Shown here: piece by piece, positions 17,845-26,564 of the stretch
Layout of the letters: every line of letters starts with the position of its first letter
How positions within the stretch are numbered: the first letter of the stretch is position 1
Source: Microbacterium rhizomatis
Lineage (GTDB): Bacteria > Actinomycetota > Actinomycetes > Actinomycetales > Microbacteriaceae
DNA length: 64,000 bases
Direction: 5' to 3'
Assembly: GCF_008710745.1 (NCBI RefSeq)
Contig: NZ_VYSA01000002.1
Location: 930,001 to 994,000, forward strand
Program-made: the position numbers and the translations under genes
Notes under the pieces: model-generated
Database searches by the model: none
Seen by the model: only the letters and a program-made list of their open reading frames with translations
Told to the model about the DNA's origin: nothing

Positions 17845-19104
17845 TCAGGCTACGGGCATCGCCTCGGCGGCCCGCTCGTCGTCTTCGGTGGTCGCGAGCT
17901 GACCGCACGCGCCGTCGATCTCTTTGCCGCGCGTATCGCGGAGCGTCGTGGGGACGCCCGCGGCGTTGAGGCGGCGCACGAACTCGTTCGTCACGTCGCG
18001 CTCGGATGCTGTCCAGATCGAACCCGGCGTCGGATTGAGAGGGATGGGGTTGACGTGCACCCAGCCGCGTCCACGCGCATTCAGCTTCTCGGCGAGCAGG
18101 TCGGCGCGCCAGCCGTGGTCGTTCATGTCTTTGATGAGCGCGTACTCGATCGAGACGCGGCGACCGGTGGCGTCGAAGTACGCGCGAGCGGCATCCAATG
18201 CCTCATCGACCTTCCAGCGCGAGTTGACCGGGATCAGCTCGTCGCGGAGCGTGTCGTCGGGGGCGTGCAGCGAGAGCGCGAACGTGACGGGGATCTGCTC
18301 GGCGGCGAGCTTCTTGATCGCCGGCACGAGACCGACCGTCGACACGGTGATGCCGCGGGCGCTCATCCCGAGACCGTGCTGCTTGTCGGTCATGACGCGC
18401 ACCGCCTGCATCACCCGGGCGTAGTTGGCCAGCGGCTCGCCCATGCCCATGAAGACGATGTTGCTCACGCGGTCGGCGGAGTGGTCGTCGCGCTTCTTGC
18501 CGCCCAGGCCGCCTTCGGCGATGAGGCGATTGGCCCGCACGATCTGATCGACGATCTCGGCGGCCGACATGTTGCGGGTGAGCCCCGCCTGGCCGGTCGC
18601 GCAGAACGGGCAGTTCATGCCGCAGCCGGCTTGCGACGAGACGCACAGGGTGATGCGACCGGGGTACCGCATGAGCACGGACTCGACGAGGGCGCCGTCG
18701 TGCAGTTTCCAGAGGAACTTGATCGTGTCGCCGCGGTCGGTCTCGAGGCGGCGGACCTCGGTCAGGAGCGGTGGCAGGAGCCCCGCCACGAGCTCTTCGC
18801 GCCCTGCGGCCGGAAGGTCGGTCATCAGGGTGGGGTCGCTCGTGTAGTGAGTGAAGTAGTGCGTCTCCAGCTGCTTCGCCCGGAAGCCGGGCAGGCCGAG
18901 CTCCTTGAGTCGCGCCGTCCGCTCTTCGGGGTTCAGGTCGGCCAGATGCACAGGGGGCTTGCCCCGCTTCGGGCTCGCGAACTGCAGCAGCGGCCGGCCC
19001 TCGGCATCCTTCTTCTGGCTCCACCCCTCCGTTGCGGGGCGCACCTGACGCACCGCGCCGAGGCGCTCGGCGCGCGGCGGCTTCTGCTCGGCGGGAGGGG
19101 TCAT
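17845..19104 (-). CDS. rlmN: 23S rRNA (A2503-C2) methyltransferase, radical SAM
   Basis: 419 residues from ATG 19104 ([15 protein letters not shown]). The radical-SAM cluster motif is CGMNCPFC (CxxxCxxC); the resolving and methyl-accepting cysteines are expected in the C-terminal [15 protein letters not shown] and upstream. [26 protein letters not shown] and STVGLVPAI are diagnostic of RlmN. It methylates C2 of A2503 in 23S rRNA and A37 in some tRNAs. The gene stands alone, with the LysE exporter divergent from it; the 89 bases between them hold both promoters. Confidence 0.95.
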   Translation of the reverse strand: MTPPAEQKPPRAERLGAVRQVRPATEGWSQKKDAEGRPLLQFASPKRGKPPVHLADLNPEERTARLKELGLPGFRAKQLETHYFTHYTSDPTLMTDLPAAGREELVAGLLPPLLTEVRRLETDRGDTIKFLWKLHDGALVESVLMRYPGRITLCVSSQAGCGMNCPFCATGQAGLTRNMSAAEIVDQIVRANRLIAEGGLGGKKRDDHSADRVSNIVFMGMGEPLANYARVMQAVRVMTDKQHGLGMSARGITVSTVGLVPAIKKLAAEQIPVTFALSLHAPDDTLRDELIPVNSRWKVDEALDAARAYFDATGRRVSIEYALIKDMNDHGWRADLLAEKLNARGRGWVHVNPIPLNPTPGSIWTASERDVTNEFVRRLNAAGVPTTLRDTRGKEIDGACGQLATTEDDERAAEAMPVA

Positions 19105-19193
19105 GCTCTCAGGGTAGAGGACGCGCCTGCGTGATGTCTGGCCGGTGGCCGCGGTCCCGTCCCCGTGCACCGGCCCGCGGGTAGGGTTCTGCT

Positions 19194-19835
19194 GTGGTCC
19201 CGGCATCCAACCTCCTCGCCTTCGTCGCCGCGGCGTTCGTCATCATCGCCATCCCCGGCCCCGCGGTGCTCTTCTCCGTCGGGCGCACCCTGGCGCTCGG
19301 GCGGGTGGGTGGCCTCCTCAGCGTGCTGGGCGTCTCGCTCGCCCTCATCCCGATCGTGGCCCTCGTCGCGATCGGCGTAGGCGGAATCGTCGCGCAGTCC
19401 GTCGTCCTCTTCACGATCGTCAAGATCGCCGGATCGCTCTACCTGGTCTTCCTCGGCGTGCAGGCGATCCGCCATCGCAAGGCCGCCGGCGCGGCCGCCG
19501 TCGATCCGGCCCGGCTCGCCCACTCGCATGGCCGCCAGCTGTGGCAAGGATTCGTCGTCGGGATCACCAACCCCAAGACGATCGCCTTCTTCGTCGCCGT
19601 GCTACCGCAGTTCGTGTCGCTGGATGCCGGAGCCGTCCCCCTTCAGATGATCGAGCTCGGCATCGTCTTCGCCGTGATCGCCGTCGTCTCCGACAGCGTG
19701 TGGGTGCTGGCGGCGGCCGCCGCACGCACGTGGTTCGCGAAATCGCCGAAACGCATCGAGACGCTGACTGCCACCGGCGGCGGCATGATGATCGGGCTCG
19801 GCGGCATCCTGCTGCTCACCGGCACCAGGCACTGA
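19194..19835 (+). CDS. LysE/RhtB-family amino-acid exporter
   Basis: 213 residues, GTG start ([27 protein letters not shown]). Six hydrophobic segments and the family fingerprints [27 protein letters not shown] and [18 protein letters not shown] mark it as a LysE/RhtB threonine/homoserine-lactone-type exporter. It is the last typical high-GC gene before the AT-richer islet. No regulator adjoins it, so the exported substrate is not predictable. Confidence 0.9.
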   Translation: MVPASNLLAFVAAAFVIIAIPGPAVLFSVGRTLALGRVGGLLSVLGVSLALIPIVALVAIGVGGIVAQSVVLFTIVKIAGSLYLVFLGVQAIRHRKAAGAAAVDPARLAHSHGRQLWQGFVVGITNPKTIAFFVAVLPQFVSLDAGAVPLQMIELGIVFAVIAVVSDSVWVLAAAAARTWFAKSPKRIETLTATGGGMMIGLGGILLLTGTRH

Positions 19836-19994
19836 CCTTTCTGGGCGACGAGGTCGCTCGCCTTTCGGTACGGAGCGGCGCCAGGGCGCGCGGCCGTCAA
19901 AGAACCGGTGGATTTAGGGGTCAGCGAGCCCCTCCGAGCCCGATGCGACGTGGATCGCCCCGTAGCTCGACGCCGTCTGTCGTCATCGGTCTAA

Positions 19995-20000
19995 TATACT
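19995..20000 (+). promoter_or_regulatory. Candidate -10 box in the islet's left intergenic region
   Basis: TATACT in a locally AT-rich stretch (19990-20035), 65 bases before the GntR gene. No convincing -35 at normal spacing. The 229-base gap from 19836 to 20064 holds nothing else I recognise: no tRNA end, integrase or direct repeat at this islet border. Confidence 0.3.
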
Positions 20001-20064
20001 GTTGTTCTTAATCCCGGTTACCTTTCTGCTAATGTGATCGCGGGGAGAGACCTAAGGAGCAGTG

Positions 20065-20694
20065 ATGGACGTCAAGAGTTTTGTGCAGCGAGCGAAGCTT
20101 TCGGGTGAAGGGCCCGTCGCAGTACAAGTGCAGCAGGTAATGCTCGCAGCGATCGCACAAGGCGAACTCGTGGCCGGCGACGTCATCCACGATCATGAGT
20201 GGGCGAGCGCGTTCGGGGTGTCACGCACCCCGGTCCGAGAAGCCATCCAGCACCTGCACAGCATGGGGCTCCTCACCGTCGCCGCCGCCCGGTACACCCG
20301 CCTGCAGACCTACACGCCAGAAGAGGCGCAGCAGGAGGCACGCGACTGGTCGCTGCTGCACAACGCCTTGACCTCGAGCGTGATGGACAGGCTGCCGGAC
20401 GAACTCATCGACCGGCTCTGCCGGGTCCGTGACGTGATGGTCGGGCAGACCCACCCCGACCACATCCAGACCGGAAACTTCACCTTCTTCCGCAACCTGC
20501 GGCAAGCCGCACCCCACTCCACGGTCACCCTCGGCGCCACGGCCGCCGCCTACCGGCTCCGCCTCGCCGAAGCGGCACTCCCCCTCACCCCGCATGCACA
20601 CACCACTCTTCACGACGGCATCATCCACGCCCTGAAGACCCGGAGCCCACGCCACGCACGCGAGGCTCTGGCCAACTGGATGCCCGGTCTTTAA
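20065..20694 (+). CDS. GntR-family regulator in the butyrolactone islet
   Basis: 209 residues from ATG 20065, with AAGGAG at 20054-20059; a GTG three bases earlier is possible but too close to that site. The N-terminal winged helix reads DHEWASAFGVSRTPVREAIQHL. The C-terminal part is helical, FCD-like but short, with scattered His residues (HPDH, LTPHAHTTLHDGIIHAL) that could bind a metal or ligand. The stop overlaps the convergent epimerase stop in the palindrome TTAA. Base composition is less GC-rich than flanking genes. A co-regulator of the signalling cassette is inferred from position only. Confidence 0.8.
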   Translation: MDVKSFVQRAKLSGEGPVAVQVQQVMLAAIAQGELVAGDVIHDHEWASAFGVSRTPVREAIQHLHSMGLLTVAAARYTRLQTYTPEEAQQEARDWSLLHNALTSSVMDRLPDELIDRLCRVRDVMVGQTHPDHIQTGNFTFFRNLRQAAPHSTVTLGATAAAYRLRLAEAALPLTPHAHTTLHDGIIHALKTRSPRHAREALANWMPGL

Positions 20695-21668
20695 CCCATG
20701 GACTCGTAGGACACCTGCCGCGATCCATGCCAGTCGGCTAACCCGGGGGCGTACTGCCCCAGGGTCGCCCCATACCAACTCGAGCTCTCCGCGCGGATGG
20801 GAAACGGAGCGGTCGGCACCAGACCGGTGGCGCGCCACGCGCGCATCGAGTCGTAGGTGTGGTCGAGGGTCACGAGCGAGACCTGCCTCTTGGTGAACGG
20901 AAACTCAGGTCTGCTCGCGATGGCAAACGCTTCTTCGCAAGTGATGGACCGCTCGGGGGCGGGGACGCGAAACCGTTGCTCGATGGCGTTGAGGAGGTAC
21001 CGGATGCTGATCGGTTGGGGGTGATTCACGTGAACGATCCGCGGGCCGGTGATCGCGGGGCCGAGAGCGAATGCCGCGGTGAGCCGGGCGAGATCGCAGC
21101 TGTCGATAGTCGAGATGTGTGCAGCGCCGTTATCGACCCAGGCACCCAGGCTGGCGAAGAGGGCAACCAGTCCAGGAATGAAGGCTCGGTCCCGTGCGCC
21201 CGACACAAAATTGGGGCGCAGCACATACCCTCCGGCCTCGCGGACATGGGTCTCGCCTGCCAGGCGGGAGCGGCTCACCTCGGAGACCGGGTTCGACGAC
21301 AGTCGCCCTTCCACAACGTTCAGGTGCGGGCCGGGTCCGTAGACGGCGGCTGTGCTGATCGAGACGATCCTGCGAACCCCCGCGGCGTGCGCGGCGTCCA
21401 CCAGCACACGGGTACCCGTCTCGTTGACCCCCCAGGCTAGAGCCGGGTCCGGACCGGTGTAACTGGCGGCGTGCACAAGAACATCGACCCCGTCCATTGC
21501 GCGCCGAACAGATACAGCGTCCCGCAGATCACCACAGACATCCCCCGCCGCGCAGCTTCGCCCATCGCGCACCAATCTGCGAAGGCGCACATCCCCATCA
21601 GAAGAAAGGTGCTGGGCGATGGCCGAGCCGATCAGCCCGGAGGAACCCGTAACCAGAACGCTAGTGAT
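20691..21668 (-). CDS. NAD-dependent epimerase/reductase of the butyrolactone cassette (non-canonical start)
   Basis: About 325 residues. The Rossmann fingerprint VLVTGSSGLIGSAIAQHL, then LVHAASYTGPDP, STAAVYGPG and a C-terminal substrate domain show an extended-SDR/NAD-dependent epimerase. No in-frame ATG, GTG or TTG lies between the upstream stop (21684-21686) and the fingerprint. The first standard start (GTG 21590) would remove the nucleotide-binding loop. An ATC at 21668, eleven bases after AAGG, is the best-placed start; a start-proximal frameshift is the alternative. Related reductases assist butyrolactone autoregulator synthesis in Streptomyces. It is divergent from the TetR receptor gene. 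Confidence 0.65.
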   Translation of the reverse strand: MTSVLVTGSSGLIGSAIAQHLSSDGDVRLRRLVRDGRSCAAGDVCGDLRDAVSVRRAMDGVDVLVHAASYTGPDPALAWGVNETGTRVLVDAAHAAGVRRIVSISTAAVYGPGPHLNVVEGRLSSNPVSEVSRSRLAGETHVREAGGYVLRPNFVSGARDRAFIPGLVALFASLGAWVDNGAAHISTIDSCDLARLTAAFALGPAITGPRIVHVNHPQPISIRYLLNAIEQRFRVPAPERSITCEEAFAIASRPEFPFTKRQVSLVTLDHTYDSMRAWRATGLVPTAPFPIRAESSSWYGATLGQYAPGLADWHGSRQVSYESMG

Positions 21669-21727
21669 AACAACACCTTGGGGTCATAATGGAGCCTAAT
21701 GTCTATTACCGTATTGGAGCTGAACGG

Positions 21728-22336
21728 ATGAAGCAAGCAAGGGCGATTGTGACTCGGGAGCGGGTGCTGAGGGCGGCGGGGACGATATTCGGGCGTGTGA
21801 GGTACTCGAAAGCCACGCTCGTGGACGTCGCGGATGAGGTGGGAATGACCACCGGTGTGATCTATTTCCATTTCGGGTCGAAGCAAGAACTCGCCCGCGC
21901 GCTCATCATCGCGGAGGGAGAGATCGCCGAAGCGATCGCGAAAGAGGCACTCGCAGGAAGTGACAAGGGGCTGGCGGGACTGCGTACGTTGTCCTACCGG
22001 TGGGCGGAGCAGATTCAGCGCAACCCCATCGTCGGCGGCGGCGTACGCGTGACTTTTGAGCGGCCGGAGCTCGTACCCGAGATCAACATGGCCTACCTCG
22101 TGTGGTTGAACACGAGCGAGATGTACCTCCGGGATGCCGCAGAGGCGGGAGAGTTGGTCACTCGGCGTTCCCCGGAGGAAGTCGCGTACTTCGTTACGTC
22201 CGCCTTCACAGGTGTGCACCTGATGTCGAGTGTGCTTACAGAGAAGGAGGACCTGTTGGAGCGGGTGGATCAGATGTGGGACATCGTCCTCCATCCATTG
22301 ACCATCAAGGCCTTGCCGGAGACGATCGTCGCGTGA
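21728..22336 (+). CDS. TetR-family gamma-butyrolactone receptor-like regulator (ArpA/ScbR type)
   Basis: 202 residues from ATG 21728, which has GGAG eight bases upstream; an in-frame ATG at 21689 would leave little room for the divergent promoter. The N-terminus MKQARAIVTRERVLRAAG and the helix-turn-helix ending TTGVIYFHFGSKQELA closely follow the ArpA/ScbR pattern (KQxRAxxTR...YFHFxSKEELA). The C-terminal ligand domain keeps the family's GGGVRVTFERPE and NTSEMYLRDAAEAGEL-like segments. Such proteins repress DNA targets until a gamma-butyrolactone binds. The stop overlaps the SDR start (GTGA). The 59-base divergent gap to the epimerase is the likely operator region. Confidence 0.85.
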   Translation: MKQARAIVTRERVLRAAGTIFGRVRYSKATLVDVADEVGMTTGVIYFHFGSKQELARALIIAEGEIAEAIAKEALAGSDKGLAGLRTLSYRWAEQIQRNPIVGGGVRVTFERPELVPEINMAYLVWLNTSEMYLRDAAEAGELVTRRSPEEVAYFVTSAFTGVHLMSSVLTEKEDLLERVDQMWDIVLHPLTIKALPETIVA

Positions 22337-23103
22337 CAGGCAGAGTGGTAATGGTCACGGGTGGCTCGCGGGGTATCGGTAGGGCTATCGCGGTCGGACT
22401 CGCCCAGGACGGGGCAGCAGTCGTGGGCCTCCAATACAGGTCTAACGAAGACCACGCTGCAGACGCTGCGGCCCAGATCCTTGAAGCTGGTGCGTTTCCC
22501 GTACGGATCGCGGCTGACTTCAGTCATGACCCCGTGACCATGGCGAAGTCCGTCGCGACCCGGTTGCTCGATGCGGTGGAAGTAGGAACCGGCACTCGAG
22601 GCTTGGACGTTCTCGTCAACAATGCGGGAATCCTGGAGGCACAAGAACTCGAGGAGTGCACACTCGAATCAGTCACACGCATGTGGGCAGCGAACGTCAC
22701 TGCCCCTCTCTTTCTCATCCAGGCGCTCACCCCACACATCCGGGCTGGGGGCAGGGTCATCAATATTTCGAGCGGGCTCACCCGCATCGCCGACCCGAAG
22801 TATCCGGGCTATTCCGCGTCCAAGGGTGCACTGAACGCACTCACCCTCTCATTGGCTCCCTCACTCGCAGCGCGAGGGATCACGATTAACGCTGTGATGC
22901 CCGGATACGTCGAGACAGATCGACTCGCCACACGGCTCGCCGACCCAATCGCACGCCGACACGTCCGCGCCCTGTCTCTATTCGGCCGGCTTGGCCAACC
23001 GGAGGACATTGCGCATGCCGTCCGGTATCTGGCCTCGGACGGGGCAGGGTGGACCACCGGGCAAGTCATCGACGTGTCCGGTGGAACAGCCCTCGGCGTC
23101 TGA
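22333..23103 (+). CDS. SDR-family ketoreductase of the butyrolactone cassette
   Basis: 256 residues, GTG start overlapping the receptor stop. Classical SDR features: GGSRGIG cofactor loop, VLVNNAG, catalytic Ser in INISSGL, YSASK (Tyr and Lys), and a terminal GQVIDVSGG, most like FabG-type 3-ketoacyl reductases. Butyrolactone clusters of Streptomyces often carry an SDR that reduces the side-chain ketone of the AfsA product. Translational coupling to the receptor gene and adjacency to afsA support the same job here. Its stop lies 11 bases from the convergent afsA stop. Confidence 0.82.
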   Translation: MTGRVVMVTGGSRGIGRAIAVGLAQDGAAVVGLQYRSNEDHAADAAAQILEAGAFPVRIAADFSHDPVTMAKSVATRLLDAVEVGTGTRGLDVLVNNAGILEAQELEECTLESVTRMWAANVTAPLFLIQALTPHIRAGGRVINISSGLTRIADPKYPGYSASKGALNALTLSLAPSLAARGITINAVMPGYVETDRLATRLADPIARRHVRALSLFGRLGQPEDIAHAVRYLASDGAGWTTGQVIDVSGGTALGV

Positions 23104-23114
23104 TCAGGCACGGC

Positions 23115-23912
23115 TCACCAGCAGATCTCAACCTCTCCCCCGCAAGTACCTAACTGGTAGAAGCGAAGCACTACCGAGCCCGGCTCGGTAGTGGCGCGCT
23201 CAAGCGAGATGGTCGAATTCAGTTCGAAGTATCGGATGAACCTCGCCCGGATCTGTCGGATCGAGTCCTCGGACCTGACAGCGTCGCAGGCGGCGGAAAT
23301 GAGTAGCATCCCGGGAACGTGATCATTCGGGTGATCAAAGAACACCGGATGACGCGTGTCAAAAGCGACCACGCATCGTTCGGACGGCCAACGAAACTGC
23401 GCAACCAGATCAGCGCGCGGGGGTCTGCGGCGCATGCGTTCGTACACGGACTTAGTCACCAGTCGCGCCTTGCCCCACGCATGAGCGATCGCCACTCCCG
23501 CCACAAAGATCTCCGCCGAAAGCTGCAACGACGAACCGGCGCCAGCGGATCGCCCTGCGTGAAGGGTAGAGAACTTCAACCACACCGTTGGCGGCTTCGG
23601 ATCTGACGACGCCACCGTCTTGTCGATCCGTAGCCCGTGCTCCTCCATCACAACATGAGAGGAGAGGGGGACTCCGAACGAGGTGTGGGCAACTAACACC
23701 CACGCCTGCCGAAACGTCTCCATCACGAGCACGGGGTCTAGCCGCAGGTGTGGCTCACCAAAGAACCAGTGTCGCCGCGGCCATTGCGCAGCTACCCACA
23801 CCGACCCATCGACCGTCGTCCAGTCCGTGATCAATACTTCGGAAACCGCGAGCTTGTGTACTAGCGAACGGTCGACAGTCCGCTGCACCTCCAACATATC
23901 CCCAGCATTCAC
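23115..23912 (-). CDS. afsA: AfsA-like gamma-butyrolactone synthase (A-factor hotdog domain)
   Basis: 265 residues from ATG 23912, with GGAG eight bases upstream. The N-terminal TVDRSLVHKLAVSEVLITDW, RRHWFFGE, LDPVLVMETFRQAW and SHVVMEEHGLRID are the conserved AfsA pattern. A second, similar half contains RPPRADLVAQFRW, FDHPNDHVPGMLL and the closing hotdog strands. AfsA condenses a beta-ketoacyl donor with dihydroxyacetone phosphate, making the phosphorylated butenolide precursor of A-factor-type signals. The length is somewhat below the Streptomyces proteins (about 300). It lies convergent to the receptor-SDR pair. Presence of synthase, receptor and reductases together indicates a self-contained signalling system. 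Confidence 0.87.
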   Translation of the reverse strand: MNAGDMLEVQRTVDRSLVHKLAVSEVLITDWTTVDGSVWVAAQWPRRHWFFGEPHLRLDPVLVMETFRQAWVLVAHTSFGVPLSSHVVMEEHGLRIDKTVASSDPKPPTVWLKFSTLHAGRSAGAGSSLQLSAEIFVAGVAIAHAWGKARLVTKSVYERMRRRPPRADLVAQFRWPSERCVVAFDTRHPVFFDHPNDHVPGMLLISAACDAVRSEDSIRQIRARFIRYFELNSTISLERATTEPGSVVLRFYQLGTCGGEVEICW

Positions 23913-24129
23913 GCCGCTCCACTCGCCCTCTCAGCCAGTTGACCAATCCCACTCAAACCCCATCGTCATGAAAGATGATGTGAAATATCAAAACTCTCAC
24001 GTCTTAGTATTCCTCAGCGCGATGGCAATAGGTTGAGGGTCAGGACAGAAACCGATCGCCTGATGTTGAGCGTTGGAACCGGGCAGGCTGCGTCGGAGCC
24101 CACAGCGGCGTGACCAGAACGACCGCGGG
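23913..24129. other. AT-rich intergenic region at the right end of the islet
   Basis: Holds the afsA promoter region on the minus strand. The stretch around 23968-24012 is strikingly AT-rich for this genome (GATGATGTGAAATATC and following). No gene, tRNA, transposase or clear direct repeat that could mark an insertion boundary was found. Confidence 0.5.
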
Positions 24130-25599
24130 TCAGGCCGACGGGCCCGCCGTCGCGATCGCCGCGCGTTCGTGCCACGTGCGAGCCGTCACGCGGTCGAGGT
24201 CGACCTGGCGGTGCATCGCCTCGGCCCGCTCGTACACCGTGGGGTCGCCGTAGCTGGTCAGCACCTTCACGAGCACCGGGAGGAGTTCGATCATGAAGAA
24301 GAGCGCGGCGATCAGCCAATGCGCCCACCCGAGCGCGGGCTCCTTCTCCGAGAGCCGCTCGAGCGCGCTCATCTGGCTGAGCAGGCCGACCGCCTCGGCG
24401 TTGCCGCCGGCGACCGCCGCCGCGCGATCGTTGTACGCGGCGAGCGCCGCGTCGTACTGCTGGCGGGCCGCCGGCAGCTGATCGTTCGCCTGCTGCGTGT
24501 TCTGCTGGGCTGAGGTGGCCGCAGCATCCGTACTCGCGGAGTTCGCGGTCGCAAGCGCCGTCTGCGCCTGCTGCAGCTGGACGGCGAGGGCATCGTACGA
24601 GCTCTGAGCCTGCGCGAGCTGGGCCTTCGCGGCATCCGAACTCGCACCGTTGCCGACGACTCCCGTGCAGCCGGGCACCGTCCCCGCGCCTTGGCCCGTC
24701 AATTCGCACTGGTACAGCGCGCGCGCCTGGTCGATGACCTTCTGCTGATCGGCGAGCTGCGCGGTGAGTTGGTCGACGGTCTGCTGTGCAGAGACGGACT
24801 CCGCCGACGTCGACGAGGTTCCGGCCACGATGCCCGTCGCCGCCTGGTTCTCGAGCGCCGAGACACGAGCGCTCGCCGCATCCAGGGCTTGCTTCTCGGG
24901 TCCGGTGGTCACCGCATCCTGATCGGCCTGCGCCTGTACGACGTTGCTCGAGGTGACCTCGCGCGCGATGTCGTTGTGGAAAGCCTGCAGGACGAGCGGT
25001 TCGGCCACGACGATGCCGATCAGCGCGGCCATGATCACGCGGGGGATCGCCAGCCCGATCAGCTTCCACACGTGGCGGGTCGAATGCATCGTCGAGGTGA
25101 GGAAGCGGTCGAGGTTGAAGATGATGAGCGCCCAGACGAGCGCGATCGGCACGGCGATCCACGGTGAGATGCGCACGCCGGTGAGCAGCGCGAAGAACAT
25201 CGACAGCGCTGAGACGACAGCTGTCCCGGCGAGCACGAAGAACATCTGCACGAACCGCGACGTCTCGGACGGCACGTCGTCCAGGACGGCACCCCGGGCA
25301 CCGCCGAGGATTGCAAGAAGGCGGGATGCCGGCATCCGGCGCCGGCGCGGAGACTCGGACCGGCGGGACGGCTCGGGCTCTGCCACGGCATCCACGACCG
25401 GTGCGGGCGGGGTGACCGGGACCGCGATGGGGCCAGCCTGCTCGGCGGGGAGTGCGTCAGCACCGTCGTCCTCGACCACCTCGACGGGGTCGGTGTCGTC
25501 CACCAGGTCGCTCAGGTACAGCGCCTCCTCATCGTCGACGGCGATCTCGATGGCTCCATCGGAGCCGAAGGTGCCGGGACGGTGGGCCGAATAAGACAT
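24130..25599 (-). CDS. DUF4407 membrane protein
   Basis: 489 residues. An acidic cytoplasmic N-terminus (EEALYLSDLVDDTDPVEVVEDD) is followed by a basic stretch and transmembrane segments (FVQMFFVLAGTAVVSALSMFFALL, IAVPIALVWALIIFNL) containing FNLDRFLTSTM, which is characteristic of DUF4407. A third helix (IPRVIMAALIGIVVAEPLVL) leads into a 220-residue Gln/Ala-rich coiled coil with one Cys pair (YQCELTG, VPGCTG), then a last helix (HWLIAALFFMIELLPVLVKVL). The coiled coil is probably extracytoplasmic. Function unknown; no partner gene is obvious. Confidence 0.8.
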   Translation of the reverse strand: MSYSAHRPGTFGSDGAIEIAVDDEEALYLSDLVDDTDPVEVVEDDGADALPAEQAGPIAVPVTPPAPVVDAVAEPEPSRRSESPRRRRMPASRLLAILGGARGAVLDDVPSETSRFVQMFFVLAGTAVVSALSMFFALLTGVRISPWIAVPIALVWALIIFNLDRFLTSTMHSTRHVWKLIGLAIPRVIMAALIGIVVAEPLVLQAFHNDIAREVTSSNVVQAQADQDAVTTGPEKQALDAASARVSALENQAATGIVAGTSSTSAESVSAQQTVDQLTAQLADQQKVIDQARALYQCELTGQGAGTVPGCTGVVGNGASSDAAKAQLAQAQSSYDALAVQLQQAQTALATANSASTDAAATSAQQNTQQANDQLPAARQQYDAALAAYNDRAAAVAGGNAEAVGLLSQMSALERLSEKEPALGWAHWLIAALFFMIELLPVLVKVLTSYGDPTVYERAEAMHRQVDLDRVTARTWHERAAIATAGPSA

Positions 25600-25707
25600 C
25601 GGGACAGAGTACGAGAGTTCACCTGTATGTCGGGTGCAGAGACCTTGTGAGCCTCGTGCATGCCCGCGACGACCCGCGGGCCCGCCGGGGCGGCTACCGT
25701 GAGAGTC

Positions 25708-26541
25708 GTGGACGACGACGCCACTGAATTAGCCGAGCTGCGACGACGCGCGTACGGGCCGGATGCCGACATCGCGTCGGATCCGGCAGCTCTCGCGCGG
25801 CTGGTCGCGCTGGAGGATGCCGCGCGACCCCTCCCCCCAACCCGCCGTATCGCGCCGAGCCCGCCCGATACCGACGTCGACAACGGGGCCTTTCGGTACG
25901 AAGGGGAGGGCTCGGCGAGCGCGGGGGGCTCCGCGGGGGCGGGGGGCACCGCGGGGGGCACCGCGGGGGGCACTGCGGGGACGGTGACCCGGCGCCGGGC
26001 CCGGTGGCACACCGGACTCGTGCTCGGGGTTGCGGCGGTCGCGATCGCCCTGGCCTCGGTCGGGTCGGGAGCCCCGGCGGATGCGCCGGTCGCAGCATCC
26101 ACTCCTGCTCCCGACCCACTGGGCCCGGCGAGCCCGTTCCACGGCGACCCGTCCGCCAGCGTGCTGGCGCAGGTGCCGACCGACGGCACGCTCGGCAAAT
26201 ACCTCGGCGAACCCGATGGAGGCCCTCCGTCCTTTCCGGTGCCGGAGCAACTGCTGTGGACCTCGCCGCTCGGGAGCTATTACGGCTGGAATCTGTGGCT
26301 CGCGCGCAGCACGAGCGGGTTCCCCTGCGTCGCCCTCTCTCTCGAGGGCAAACCGACGCGCGCGAAGTGCGTCATGCCCGCCCACTTCGACGAAGGCGCC
26401 CTCACCGTGACGATCCCGTACCAGGCGATCCCCGCTGACCACCGCCCGGACGGAATGATGCCGTTTCAGAGCCTGGGGTTCGAATGGCTGACCGACAGCA
26501 CGGTCTTCATCGTGCTCGGGTGGGAGGGTGACCCCGCATAG
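25708..26541 (+). CDS. Hypothetical single-pass membrane protein with Gly-Thr repeat
   Basis: 277 residues from GTG 25708 (VDDDATELAELRRRAYGPDAD). The opening 35 residues resemble the short cytoplasmic segment seen in many Microbacteriaceae membrane proteins. Next come a low-complexity Gly/Ser/Ala/Thr stretch at about 70-92 (DNA repeats of GCGGGGGGCACC type, 25918-25982), a helix (TGLVLGVAAVAIALASVGSG) and an extracellular domain with LPADLLWTSPLGSYYGWNLW-like aromatic clusters and two Cys (FPCVALS, AKCVMPA). No family recognised. The GTG has only a weak upstream GAGAG, so the start is uncertain. Confidence 0.6.
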   Translation: MDDDATELAELRRRAYGPDADIASDPAALARLVALEDAARPLPPTRRIAPSPPDTDVDNGAFRYEGEGSASAGGSAGAGGTAGGTAGGTAGTVTRRRARWHTGLVLGVAAVAIALASVGSGAPADAPVAASTPAPDPLGPASPFHGDPSASVLAQVPTDGTLGKYLGEPDGGPPSFPVPEQLLWTSPLGSYYGWNLWLARSTSGFPCVALSLEGKPTRAKCVMPAHFDEGALTVTIPYQAIPADHRPDGMMPFQSLGFEWLTDSTVFIVLGWEGDPA

Positions 26542-26564
26542 TCCGGTCGGAGGCGGCAGCAGCC

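Noticed and set aside
20691..21590. Epimerase start at GTG 21590
   Set aside because: It would remove the NAD-binding GxxGxxG loop, which is clearly encoded upstream in the same frame.
20065..23912. Specific autoregulatory-element (ARE) palindromes for the receptor
   Set aside because: I searched the gaps at 20.0, 21.7 and 23.95 kb by eye and found no palindrome matching the Streptomyces consensus well enough to report.
24014..25162. Minus-strand 382-codon frame overlapping the DUF4407 gene
   Set aside because: Arg/Gly-rich out-of-frame reading of the DUF4407 gene, which has clear membrane helices in its own frame.
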